A DNA stretch of 64,000 nt from contig NZ_JAJSON010000027.1 of the NCBI RefSeq assembly GCF_022410465.1, forward strand, positions 1-64,000, in the 5' to 3' direction. The translations under genes and the position numbers were made by a program. The DNA is from Christiangramia crocea. Its GTDB lineage: Bacteria; Bacteroidota; Bacteroidia; Flavobacteriales; Flavobacteriaceae. Of this stretch, positions 7,917-16,541 are shown in pieces (position 1 is the stretch's first letter; every line of letters starts with the position of its first letter). The notes beneath the pieces were generated by a model. The model had not been told where the DNA came from. It searched no databases and saw nothing but the letters and a program-made list of their open reading frames with translations.

Positions 7917-9596
7917 ATGGATAATAAGAAACCAAAAACAACTAAAGATAAAAAGACCAAATCTGCAATTAAAACAGGTTCAGACAGGACCAAAATTCCT
8001 ATCCGGGGAAAGTCTGATAATTCTAAAAAGCAAACGCCGAAAGCTAAACCACAACCTGCTGCAAAAAAATCGAGAGCGAAGGCTAAACCTGCAGCTTCCA
8101 AGGCAAAAGGCACTAAACCAGCTGTGAAAAAAGCTGTTTCGAAAAAGTCTGAATTAAATGGAGTTTCAGATATCAGAAGGTCTTTTCATAAAAATGAGGA
8201 ACCTCTTTATTTTATTAGTGCTACCAATTTCAATCTATTAGGAGCTGATGAATGGATCAAAGGTTTCAAATTCATTACTTATATCGAATGTTTTGACGGA
8301 TTGCATCCAAATGTATTTTCTCCAAAACAGGAAATTCCGCATGATGATTTTGAAGGAATAGAAGATATCAACAACTATTTGCTTCAGCATCCTGAAGTGC
8401 AGGATTATCTCAAGACAAGATCTGTAGATGGCAGGCCAGGAAAAGCAATGTTTCTTATGTTCAATGAAGAAACAGAACGACTTGCAGATAAACTTGGGCT
8501 TGAGATAATGTTCCCTAGTGCCGAGATGAGAACCTTCCTTGATAATAAGGTGAATACCAATAGAATTGCTGAGAGAGCAGGAGTTTCTTGCGTTCCTTAT
8601 GTGCTTTCAAAAGTGAATGATTATGAACACCTAAAAGAAGTTTCTAAAGAACTTGGTGAACAACTGGTAATACAAACTCCGTTTGGGGATTCAGGGCATA
8701 CTACTTTCTTTATATCCAATGAGGAAGAATATCAAAAATACGCCGAAGAGATCGAGGCTGAAGATGAAGTAAAGATCATGAAGCGTATTCGTTGCAGAGG
8801 TTCTGCGATTGAAGCTTGTGTAACGCGTCATGGGACTATTGTAGCCCCTTTGATGACAGAGTTGGTTGGCTTTAAAGAACTAACGCCTTATGAAGGTGGT
8901 TGGTGTGGTAACGAGATCTATCCCAATGCATTTACGCCTGAACTAAGACAGAAAGCAATCGAGAATACACAGTTGTTTGGAGATCAGTTACGTGAAGAAG
9001 GCTACAAAGGTTATTTTGAGCTTGATTTTCTAATAGATCAGGATAACGGTGAGATATATCTGGGGGAACTTAATCCTCGAGTAACCGGAGCGAGTTCCAT
9101 TACAAACCATGCGGTTTTTGCACTTGCTGATGCTCCGCTATTCGTTTTTCATATCCTGGAATGGATGGATATTGAATATGAGCTGGACATCGATGCAATC
9201 AACAAGCGTTGGTCTAATCAGGAAAACCTTGATGGCTGGAGCCAGTTAATTGTAAAACATACTGAAGATACTGTAGAGTATGTAACTGGAGCACCAAGAT
9301 CAGGAATATGGAGAATGTATGATACCGGTCATATCCAGTATGATAGAATGGATACACACCGTAGAGCTGTGGAAAATGAAAATGAAGCATTCTTTTTAAG
9401 GATTTCCAAAAAAGGAGATTACCTGTATGAGGGAGCCGATATGGGAATTCTGGTAACCAGAGGACGTATGATGACAGATGATTTTAAACTTAACAACAGG
9501 GCGAAGCACTGGATCAAAGCGATTCGTTCACAGTATACATCTGAAATGGTAGAGGATAAGAAGAAGCCAAACCTGTCTGGAACATTAACGAAATAA
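7917..9596 (+). CDS. ATP-grasp ligase with Lys/Ala/Pro-rich N-terminal tail
   Basis: The 559-residue protein has two parts. Residues 1-80 are a disordered, highly basic Lys/Ala/Pro-rich tail resembling histone H1. Residues about 95-480 form a carbamoyl-phosphate-synthase/biotin-carboxylase-like ATP-grasp enzyme. YFELDFLID and IYLGELNPRVTGAS carry the Glu and Asn that bind magnesium-ATP. There is no biotin-carrier domain, and no carboxyltransferase gene nearby, so biotin carboxylase is a poor fit. An amide-bond-forming ligase acting on an amine or amino acid is more likely. It lies 9 bp after the decarboxylase. Product unknown. Confidence 0.78.
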   Translation: MDNKKPKTTKDKKTKSAIKTGSDRTKIPIRGKSDNSKKQTPKAKPQPAAKKSRAKAKPAASKAKGTKPAVKKAVSKKSELNGVSDIRRSFHKNEEPLYFISATNFNLLGADEWIKGFKFITYIECFDGLHPNVFSPKQEIPHDDFEGIEDINNYLLQHPEVQDYLKTRSVDGRPGKAMFLMFNEETERLADKLGLEIMFPSAEMRTFLDNKVNTNRIAERAGVSCVPYVLSKVNDYEHLKEVSKELGEQLVIQTPFGDSGHTTFFISNEEEYQKYAEEIEAEDEVKIMKRIRCRGSAIEACVTRHGTIVAPLMTELVGFKELTPYEGGWCGNEIYPNAFTPELRQKAIENTQLFGDQLREEGYKGYFELDFLIDQDNGEIYLGELNPRVTGASSITNHAVFALADAPLFVFHILEWMDIEYELDIDAINKRWSNQENLDGWSQLIVKHTEDTVEYVTGAPRSGIWRMYDTGHIQYDRMDTHRRAVENENEAFFLRISKKGDYLYEGADMGILVTRGRMMTDDFKLNNRAKHWIKAIRSQYTSEMVEDKKKPNLSGTLTK

Positions 9597-9704
9597 AATT
9601 TTTATTTTAACAGGCTGTCCTGAAAAATCGAGCTACTTTGTCCAAATGTTTTTCTAATTAGCTGGTGGAAAAATCAGCTAGTAAAAGATCAGCAAAAGAA
9701 ATTT

Positions 9705-10913
9705 ATGCAATTACATTTTAATGCAATTTCTGAACCCGGTTTGCCGGGAAAGAAATGGCGAAAATTATATAATATCCACTGGGCAGCCTACAGGCTCTGG
9801 CTCGATTCTAAAAAAAAGGATTATGAGCCAGACTTAAAAACATCTCAGGCGGCGCTCAAAAAATATATGCCGGAAATGTGGCCCACCTATAAACGCCTAT
9901 GTAAAATTGCAAAGGCAGATGAGGTGGGAGCCAGGTTTTTGACCGGTTTCCAGCCACCGGCCTATTTAAGCGCCTGTTCTAATGCTGTAATCTCAGGAGA
10001 TGAAATCCAGTTGGTGAGGAATTATGATTATCATCCTGATCTTATGGAAGGCACACAGTTACTAAGTGCCTGGAATGGAAAAAAAGTCATCGGGACCAGT
10101 GATTGCCTTATTGGATTATTAGATGGAATGAATGAAGACGGACTGGCCGTATCCCTCACTTTTGGGGGACGAAAAGAAGTTGGTGAAGGTTTTGGGATTC
10201 CATTTATTTTAAGGTATGTGCTTGAATTTTGCAGTAATGTTGAAGAAGCTGTAGCAGCCTTAATTCGTATTCCTTCCCATATGTCATATAATGTAACTGC
10301 TGTGGATAAAACGGGAGCCTTTAAGACCGTTCGTCTTGCACCAGATAGAGAACCTGTTGTTACTAACGCCGCGTTTACCACTAATCATCAGGGTTTTGTT
10401 GACTGGCCGGAGAATGCTGCTTTTAATAAAACACTTGAGCGTTCTTCTTTTTTGGAGAAGATGTTAGCTACAAAAGGGATGGATGCAGCTAAAATCGTAG
10501 ACGCATTTCAAAAAAAACCTTTGTATAATAAGCGTTTTAAAGAAGGATTTGGCACACTGTTCACAGCCGTATATCGCCCTGGAGAAGGTATCGTGGAGAT
10601 GCGCTGGCCTGGTATAAAGGTCAGTCAGACTTTTTATAGTTTCCAGGAGCAATTCAAATTGATCGAGTTTGAACAGACTTCTGAAAGGCCTGTAAAAATA
10701 TTCGAGGATGAGCTTTCAAATCCATATGAATGGAAGAAAACAGTTTCGGGCTACCTCTCAAATTCACTGGCAGAGGGATACCCTTCCGTAGATAAAAAAC
10801 AAGTTGAACAATGGCGTGGAGAATTAATTAACAAAGGAGAGATATCCTGGGAGGTCCTTGCCGATTTCTGGTCAAAAAAAGTAACAAAATACTGGGTGGC
10901 CAGGGATAATTAG
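9705..10913 (+). CDS. C45 family (acyl-CoA:6-APA acyltransferase-like) Ntn hydrolase
   Basis: The 402-residue protein matches peptidase family C45. The expected autocatalytic cut is A90-C91 in YLSACSNAV, making C91 the N-terminal nucleophile. RNYDYHPD follows, as does GLLDGMNEDGLAVSL, and TTNHQGF lies further on, all typical of the fold. Members cleave or transfer acyl groups on amides, and many bacterial ones have no known substrate. No signal peptide is seen, so it should be cytoplasmic. It is 108 bp after the ATP-grasp gene. If that ligase builds an amide, this enzyme is one of two candidates in the series (with the nitrilase-like protein) to hydrolyse it; this is inference. Confidence 0.8.
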   Translation: MQLHFNAISEPGLPGKKWRKLYNIHWAAYRLWLDSKKKDYEPDLKTSQAALKKYMPEMWPTYKRLCKIAKADEVGARFLTGFQPPAYLSACSNAVISGDEIQLVRNYDYHPDLMEGTQLLSAWNGKKVIGTSDCLIGLLDGMNEDGLAVSLTFGGRKEVGEGFGIPFILRYVLEFCSNVEEAVAALIRIPSHMSYNVTAVDKTGAFKTVRLAPDREPVVTNAAFTTNHQGFVDWPENAAFNKTLERSSFLEKMLATKGMDAAKIVDAFQKKPLYNKRFKEGFGTLFTAVYRPGEGIVEMRWPGIKVSQTFYSFQEQFKLIEFEQTSERPVKIFEDELSNPYEWKKTVSGYLSNSLAEGYPSVDKKQVEQWRGELINKGEISWEVLADFWSKKVTKYWVARDN

Positions 10914-11109
10914 ATTTTAATTGATTTGCTTTTTAAGCATTATTATTAATAACAGTCTAATAAGGTTTCAGGTTTTTTAATGATCTAATATCGTATTACT
11001 AGTAAGATAGGTTACTGAAATAAATTCAGCAATACTAATCCTAAAAGATGGCTAAAAGCAAATACCCTAAAACCTTTGCATAGCGAAGCTTTATATATCA
11101 AATAAACAA

Positions 11110-12468
11110 ATGGAATTTAATAGCGTTAACCCATATAATGGAGAGCAGGTAGGTAAATATATTGGTCATACCAGTGATGAACTGGATGAAGCATTGAACA
11201 GATCATCTGGAGCTTTTAAAACCTGGCATAATAAACCAATATCTTATCGTACAGGTTTGATCAAAAAAGCCGGACAGGTACTTCGGGATAATCTTGAAGA
11301 ATATGCTCAGATGATCACATCTGAAATGGGAAAACCAATTTCAGAATCTCGAGCCGAAGTGAATAAATGTGCCTGGGTTTGTGATTACTATGCAGAAAAT
11401 GCCGAAACCTTTCTTTCTCCCGAAGTAATAAAAACTGATGCTAGCCAGAGTTTTGTAAGACATGATCCCATAGGGGCTGTCTTTGCTATTATGCCATGGA
11501 ATTTTCCTTTCTGGCAGGTCTTTAGGTTTGCAGCGCCAACTTTAACCGCCGGGAATACTGGTTTATTGAAACATGCACCGAACGTTTTTGGTTGTGCGGT
11601 GAAAATTGAAGAAGTTTTTACCAGGGCCGGATTTCCGGAAGGCGTATTTCAGAATCTGATAGTTCACCACGATCAAACGGAAAAGATCATAGCACATGAT
11701 GCTGTAAAAGCAATCACCCTAACGGGAAGTGAGATGGCAGGATCTGCTGTTGCTCAAATTGCCGGGAAATATATTAAAAAAAGTTTGCTGGAACTAGGAG
11801 GCAACAACTCCTTTATTGTGTTGGAAGATGCTGATATAGATCTTGCGGTAAAGACCGCGGTTTCTGCCAGAATGCTTAATTGTGGACAGAGTTGTATCGC
11901 GGCAAAACGCTTTATTTTAGTAGAATCTATACACGATGAGTTCGTATCTAAATTTACCGATGCCGTAAAAAACCTGAAAACAGGAGATACAAAAGATGGG
12001 GCTACCCAGGTAGGACCTCTTGCAAGAAAAGATCTGGCAGATCAACTTAACCGTCAGGTAAACGAGTCTGTTTCGCAAGGAGCAAAGTTACTTGTGGGAG
12101 GAAAACAGGATAATTGTTTTCATGAACCTACTATCCTGGGAAATGTGAAACCAGGAATGATCGCTTTTGATGAAGAAACCTTCGGACCTTTAGCTGCGAT
12201 AATTAAAGTTAAAGATGTAGACGAAGCTTTCGCATTATCTGAACAGTCAAAATTTGGACTTGGGGTTAGTGTTTTTACAAAAGACACCGCAAAAGCTGTG
12301 GAATATGCTTCCCGGGTTTCTGACGGAGCCTTTTTTATAAATGAATTGGTGAAGTCGGATCCCAGATTGCCCTTTGGAGGTACGAAACGATCTGGTTACG
12401 GACGTGAATTAGCAAAAGATGGAATGATGGAATTTGTGAATAAAAAGGTGGTTTATGTCAAAGCTTAA
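11110..12468 (+). CDS. Aldehyde dehydrogenase, succinate-semialdehyde type
   Basis: The 452-residue NAD(P)-dependent aldehyde dehydrogenase oxidises a semialdehyde to the acid. IMPWNFPFWQ (near residue 128) and the LTGSEMAG loop bind cofactor. LLELGGNN supplies the general-base Glu, and MLNCGQSCIAAKR holds the catalytic Cys. PFGGTKRSGYGRELA is the usual C-terminal signature of the succinate-semialdehyde (GabD/YneI) subgroup. It lies 196 bp downstream of the C45 gene and may have its own promoter. It would take up the aldehyde made by the aminotransferase at 2388. Chain length of the substrate is unknown. Confidence 0.9.
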   Translation: MEFNSVNPYNGEQVGKYIGHTSDELDEALNRSSGAFKTWHNKPISYRTGLIKKAGQVLRDNLEEYAQMITSEMGKPISESRAEVNKCAWVCDYYAENAETFLSPEVIKTDASQSFVRHDPIGAVFAIMPWNFPFWQVFRFAAPTLTAGNTGLLKHAPNVFGCAVKIEEVFTRAGFPEGVFQNLIVHHDQTEKIIAHDAVKAITLTGSEMAGSAVAQIAGKYIKKSLLELGGNNSFIVLEDADIDLAVKTAVSARMLNCGQSCIAAKRFILVESIHDEFVSKFTDAVKNLKTGDTKDGATQVGPLARKDLADQLNRQVNESVSQGAKLLVGGKQDNCFHEPTILGNVKPGMIAFDEETFGPLAAIIKVKDVDEAFALSEQSKFGLGVSVFTKDTAKAVEYASRVSDGAFFINELVKSDPRLPFGGTKRSGYGRELAKDGMMEFVNKKVVYVKA

Positions 12469-12540
12469 AACCAGGAAGGTTAGTGTTAACTAAATTATTA
12501 TATTAAAAATAATACCTCTTAGGGAACTCAGAACTTAATA

Positions 12541-12571
12541 TTGGTCATTGTAGAGAATAGTCGTATTTTTA
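12541..12571 (+). promoter_or_regulatory. Candidate promoter for lpdA
   Basis: TTG at 12541-12543, a 20-bp spacer and TATTTTTA at 12564-12571 fit the Bacteroidota housekeeping promoter (TTG, 17-23 bp, TA-N2-TTTG) with one mismatch. It ends 38 bp before the lpdA start. Confidence 0.4.
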
Positions 12572-12609
12572 CCGTCAATTTGTAAAAAAAATCAGTAAAA
12601 CAGACAATT

Positions 12610-14013
12610 ATGAGTACATATGATGTTGCAGTTATAGGATCAGGACCCGGTGGATATGTAGCCGCCATTCGTTGCGCCCAACTGGGTATGAAAACTGCAA
12701 TCATAGAAAAATATTCCACGCTTGGTGGAACCTGTCTTAATGTGGGATGTATCCCAAGTAAGGCACTTTTAGATTCTTCTCACCACTATCATGATGCTAT
12801 CGCGCATTTTGAGGAGCACGGAATTGAAATTCCTGGTGAAGTGAAACTAAACCTTGAAAAAATGATGGAACGTAAATCTTCTGTGGTAAGTCAGACATGT
12901 GACGGGGTGAAGTTCCTAATGGATAAGAACAAGATTGATGTTATTCAAGGCGTTGGTTCCTTCAAGGATAAGACTCACATTAACATTGAAAAAGATGGTG
13001 AGACAAAAACGATTGAAGCGAAAAAGATAATTATCGCAACCGGTTCCAAGCCTGCAAATCTTCCGTTCATTGATCTTGATAAGGAGCGAGTAATTACTTC
13101 TACTGAGGCTTTAACGCTGAAGGAAGTTCCAAAACACATGATCGTAATTGGTGGAGGAGTTATTGGTCTTGAGCTTGGTCAGGTATATCGTCGTCTTGGT
13201 GCTGAGGTTACGGTAGTGGAATTCCTTGACAGGATCATCCCAACTATGGATAGCGCTCTTTCTAGAGAACTTCAGAAAGTATTGAAGAAGCAGGGAATCA
13301 AATTCCATGTAAGTACCAAGGTGAAGTCTGTTGAAAGAAACGGAGATGAGATCATTATTAAAGCTGATGATAAGAAGGATAAAGAGATCGAACTTAAAGG
13401 TGATTATTGCCTTGTTTCAGTAGGTCGTCGTCCTTATACTGATGGATTAAATGCTGAAGCCGCCGGAGTAGAACTTGATGATAAAGGAAGAGTAAAAGTG
13501 AACGATCATCTTCAAACGAACGTAGATAACATCTATGCCATCGGGGATGTGGTACGCGGAGCTATGCTAGCTCATAAAGCTGAAGAAGAGGGAACCATGG
13601 TTGCTGAATTAATTGCTGGCCAGAAACCCCATATTGATTATAACCTTATTCCAGGTGTTGTTTATACCTGGCCTGAAGTTGCCGCGGTTGGAAAAACCGA
13701 AGAGCAATTGAAGGAAGAAGGAGTAAAATATAAGGAAGGTAAATTCCCAATGCGTGCGCTTGGACGTTCAAGAGCCAGTGGTGATATTGATGGATTGATC
13801 AAAATTCTTGCCGATGAAAAGACCGATGAGGTTCTTGGAGTTCATATGATAGGAGCCAGAACAGCAGATCTTATTGCTGAAGCGGTGAGTGCGATGGAAT
13901 TCAGAGCGTCTGCCGAGGATATTTCAAGAATGAGTCATGCTCATCCAACATATGCAGAAGCGGTTAAAGAAGCTGCTCTTGCTGCAACAGAGAACAGACC
14001 TTTACATATCTAA
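12610..14013 (+). CDS. lpdA: Dihydrolipoyl dehydrogenase (E3)
   Basis: The 467-residue flavoprotein reoxidises dihydrolipoamide of 2-oxo-acid dehydrogenase and glycine-cleavage complexes with NAD. AVIGSGPGGYVAAI (residues 8-21) is the FAD Rossmann motif, and the redox disulfide is C42/C47 in GGTCLNVGCIPSK. VIGGGVIGLELG binds NAD, and the C-terminal HAHPTYAEAVKEA supplies the His-Glu pair. Length and all motifs are normal. No E1 or E2 gene is nearby, so it is probably the shared general E3. It has a candidate promoter and a strong terminator, so it is likely monocistronic. Confidence 0.97.
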   Translation: MSTYDVAVIGSGPGGYVAAIRCAQLGMKTAIIEKYSTLGGTCLNVGCIPSKALLDSSHHYHDAIAHFEEHGIEIPGEVKLNLEKMMERKSSVVSQTCDGVKFLMDKNKIDVIQGVGSFKDKTHINIEKDGETKTIEAKKIIIATGSKPANLPFIDLDKERVITSTEALTLKEVPKHMIVIGGGVIGLELGQVYRRLGAEVTVVEFLDRIIPTMDSALSRELQKVLKKQGIKFHVSTKVKSVERNGDEIIIKADDKKDKEIELKGDYCLVSVGRRPYTDGLNAEAAGVELDDKGRVKVNDHLQTNVDNIYAIGDVVRGAMLAHKAEEEGTMVAELIAGQKPHIDYNLIPGVVYTWPEVAAVGKTEEQLKEEGVKYKEGKFPMRALGRSRASGDIDGLIKILADEKTDEVLGVHMIGARTADLIAEAVSAMEFRASAEDISRMSHAHPTYAEAVKEAALAATENRPLHI

Positions 14014-14043
14014 TTATATAATATAAGTTAGAAGATAAATTGA

Positions 14044-14069
14044 AGCCTCGCCAAAAGCGGGGCTTTTTT
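14044..14069. terminator. Terminator after lpdA
   Basis: AGCCTCGC pairs with GCGGGGCT (one G-T wobble) around a CAAAA loop, followed by a T-run. It ends lpdA on the plus strand and touches the stop codon of the convergent LytTR gene. Confidence 0.85.
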
Positions 14070-14781
14070 ATTGAAATTTCACCAGGTGATTTATAACATT
14101 CTCTTTATAGGTACGGCTTATGGGAAGAGATTTATTTTGGATGATCACCTCTTCATTTGAATAAGATTCAATTTTATCAATGGCGATAATAAAAGAACGA
14201 TGGATCCTCATGAATTTTGACCCGGGTAATTTTGATTCAATACTGGAAATTGTTTCCCTGGTTACTTTTGTGCCTTCAGTAGTTTCAATTTTAAGATAAT
14301 CGCTTAGACTCTCGATCCACAGGATCTTATCAAAATCCAGTTTGTGCATTTTACGGTCGATCTTTATAAAAATGAAGCTAGCTGCCTTATTTTCATGGCT
14401 CTCTCCATTTTTAGAAGGTGAATGCACCTGTTGAAAATTATTCACTGCATCCAGAATTCTTTCAAAGGAAATAGGTTTTAAAAGGTAGTCTACTGCGTGA
14501 AGATCAAAACCTTCTATGGCGTATTCCCTGTATGCGGTAGTGAAAATAATTTTGATCTTCTTGTTTATAGATTTAGCGAATGAGATCCCCGAAATTCCGG
14601 GCATATTGATATCCAGAAAAATCAGATCAATGGTTTCAGAATTGATCATATTAAAAGCCTCTGTGGCATTTCTGCAACGGCCAATAACTTCAATATGATC
14701 GATCTTAGAAAGGTGATTTTCCAGGATATCCAAAGCCACCGGCTCGTCATCTACTATGATACATTTTATCTTATGTGACAT
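14068..14781 (-). CDS. LytTR-family response regulator
   Basis: The 237-residue protein has a receiver domain (residues 1-120) with acidic residues in IIVDDEP and phospho-acceptor D57 (IFLDINMPG). A LytTR DNA-binding domain follows (about 140-237; FIFIKIDRKMHKLDFDKILWIESLSD type start, then MRIHRSFII). It is the output partner of the kinase whose 3' end overlaps its start by 11 bp. LytTR regulators bind direct-repeat sites and often control cell-envelope or transport genes. Targets are not evident; the divergent ExbB-like gene beyond the kinase is one possibility. Confidence 0.93.
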   Translation of the reverse strand: MSHKIKCIIVDDEPVALDILENHLSKIDHIEVIGRCRNATEAFNMINSETIDLIFLDINMPGISGISFAKSINKKIKIIFTTAYREYAIEGFDLHAVDYLLKPISFERILDAVNNFQQVHSPSKNGESHENKAASFIFIKIDRKMHKLDFDKILWIESLSDYLKIETTEGTKVTRETISSIESKLPGSKFMRIHRSFIIAIDKIESYSNEEVIIQNKSLPISRTYKENVINHLVKFQ

Positions 14782-15847
14782 TCACAGGCTCTTTTAAAAT
14801 ACTTAGCTTAAGGTAAACTTTAAAACTGTATTCAGAATTTCTGATCTTAAGTTCATGATTTTCGGGATATAAAATATCAAGTCGTCTTTTAATATTCTGC
14901 AGGCCAATACCATCGGATCCTTCTTCAATTTCGGAAAATTTTGAATTCGATATCTCAAATTCCAGGTTGCCATAATGAATTTTAAGTTTTATGTGAATTT
15001 GAAGTTCACCCCGGCTATCTCTGCCATGTTTAAAACTGTTTTCAACAAATGGAAGTAAAAGCATTGGTGCGATCTCCATGTCCGGAGGAATAGGGTCACA
15101 TTCAAAATCTATTTTTAAAGTATCCCGAAAGCGTTTCTTCTCAAGATCAATATAATTCTTAATATGATTGATCTCATCCTCAAGCTTAACCAGTGGTTTT
15201 TTGGTCTGATATAGTATATAATCCAGTAGTTCTGAAAGCTGTAGTATCATTTCAGAAGTTTGAATATGATTGGAAAGGCTAAGTCCATAAATAGTGTTAA
15301 GCGTATTAAAGAGAAAGTGCGGATGTATCTGCATTTTCAAATACTGAAGTTCCTGATCTTTCAGTTTGAGCTGAGCTTCCAGGATCCGGTTTTTCAGTTC
15401 TTCATTTTTTGCTGAAGCGGAATAATTGTATTTCAAAAGGCTAAAAGCAGAAGCGATCGCGACTACCAGGTAGACACTGATCAAGATATAAATAAGACTT
15501 TTGGTTAGCGGAAAGTTTTCCTGATAACCATAACCTATGGTCAGAAATATTCCGTAGAACGCCGAAATGGTGATATAGGAGGCTGAAATTAAGAAAGCAG
15601 CCAGTGTGTATAGTGTAAATGGCAGGTATTTTTTCGGAATAAGATAATCGGGTATCAATTTATAAATAAACACATAGGTGGTCCCAATCGTTACCGGAAG
15701 AAAGAATGCAGAGAATGTAATAATGGTCTTAAAACTCGCTCCTTCAAAGCCGAAGAAAAAAGTAAAAAACAGAAGAACCACAAGCCAGAACAGGCTATGT
15801 AGTAGTATTCTCTTTCCTAGTTCTAAAAATGCTCCTGCGATTTTCAT
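14771..15847 (-). CDS. LytS/YehU-type sensor histidine kinase
   Basis: The 358-residue inner-membrane kinase has about four hydrophobic segments (residues roughly 16-35, 45-62, 78-105 and 118-140). A short coiled region follows, then the His_kinase domain with HPHFLFNTLNTIYGL (phospho-acceptor probably H177) and an ATPase domain with PFVENSFKHG and DGIGLQNIKRRL. It has no periplasmic sensor domain, so it probably senses within the membrane. The stop overlaps the response regulator start by 11 bp, so the two are translationally coupled. Confidence 0.93.
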   Translation of the reverse strand: MKIAGAFLELGKRILLHSLFWLVVLLFFTFFFGFEGASFKTIITFSAFFLPVTIGTTYVFIYKLIPDYLIPKKYLPFTLYTLAAFLISASYITISAFYGIFLTIGYGYQENFPLTKSLIYILISVYLVVAIASAFSLLKYNYSASAKNEELKNRILEAQLKLKDQELQYLKMQIHPHFLFNTLNTIYGLSLSNHIQTSEMILQLSELLDYILYQTKKPLVKLEDEINHIKNYIDLEKKRFRDTLKIDFECDPIPPDMEIAPMLLLPFVENSFKHGRDSRGELQIHIKLKIHYGNLEFEISNSKFSEIEEGSDGIGLQNIKRRLDILYPENHELKIRNSEYSFKVYLKLSILKEPVNVT

Positions 15848-16059
15848 TAATAGATAAAAATGTGACTAAAATATTTAAGAAGAAAATATTTGCGACAAAT
15901 TACCATTTTAAAAGGCTGGATAACGTTGAAAAGTAATTTGAATAGCTTTACACCAATTATTAGGTTATAAAGCAAATAAAACCAGCAGTTCATCTCATTA
16001 ATTTATAATCAGAGGACTTCTTATATAATTTTGAAACTGCAAACCAATAAAACTAAGCA

Positions 16060-16500
16060 ATGATCACATTCACATTAAGTATAATATTACTCCAGGAGAA
16101 AGGTTTTTTTGATCAGTTATTTGCGAGAATCCATGAAGGTGGACCTCTTGCGATGAGTTTGATTCTAATTTCATTTCTGCTAATCCTTTTTTTGGTCGTA
16201 CGTTCAGCGATGAAACTTAAATCACCTGCCCATGTATTTCAAAAATCAATTAGCCTGATTAATCAGCTGTCATTACTTGCTTTAGTGATAGGTTTATTTG
16301 CACAGTTCATCGGACTAATTCAAATCTTTGATGCTTTTGAAGCTCTTGGGGATATAAGTCCTGCATTATTTGCCGGAGGCTTAAAAGTAACGCTACTGGC
16401 TCCTTTATTTGGAGGTTTTACCTTTTTAATTGGCAGAATGGCCACTTTTATTTTAAACTGGATAAGAAATTCAGAATTAGATAAAGTTTCATCAATCTAA
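16060..16500 (+). CDS. MotA/TolQ/ExbB-like membrane protein
   Basis: The 146-residue protein has three hydrophobic segments (about 30-48, 65-90 and 108-135). GLFAQFIGLIQIFDAF and the SPALFAGGLKVTLLAPLFG segment resemble the second and third membrane helices of proton-channel subunits ExbB/TolQ/MotA. It is shorter than ExbB (about 220-240) and has no ExbD/TolR partner gene beside it. It is divergent from the LytTR kinase gene across 212 bp. Role uncertain: a small orphan channel-like protein, possibly under control of that two-component system. Confidence 0.65.
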   Translation: MITFTLSIILLQEKGFFDQLFARIHEGGPLAMSLILISFLLILFLVVRSAMKLKSPAHVFQKSISLINQLSLLALVIGLFAQFIGLIQIFDAFEALGDISPALFAGGLKVTLLAPLFGGFTFLIGRMATFILNWIRNSELDKVSSI

Positions 16501-16517
16501 AATTGATCAGTTGAGAA

Positions 16518-16540
16518 GAGGCTTTTCTAAAGCCTCCTTC
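16518..16540 (+). terminator. Terminator after the ExbB-like gene
   Basis: GAGGCTTT pairs with AAAGCCTC around a TCT loop, followed by a pyrimidine-rich tract (CTTCTTTATTT). It separates two convergent genes. Confidence 0.6.
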
Positions 16541-16541
16541 T

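Noticed and set aside
7917-9596. Biotin carboxylase assignment for the ATP-grasp protein
   Set aside because: No biotin-carrier domain or carboxyltransferase genes are nearby, and the context is amine metabolism. Only the ATP-grasp fold supports it.
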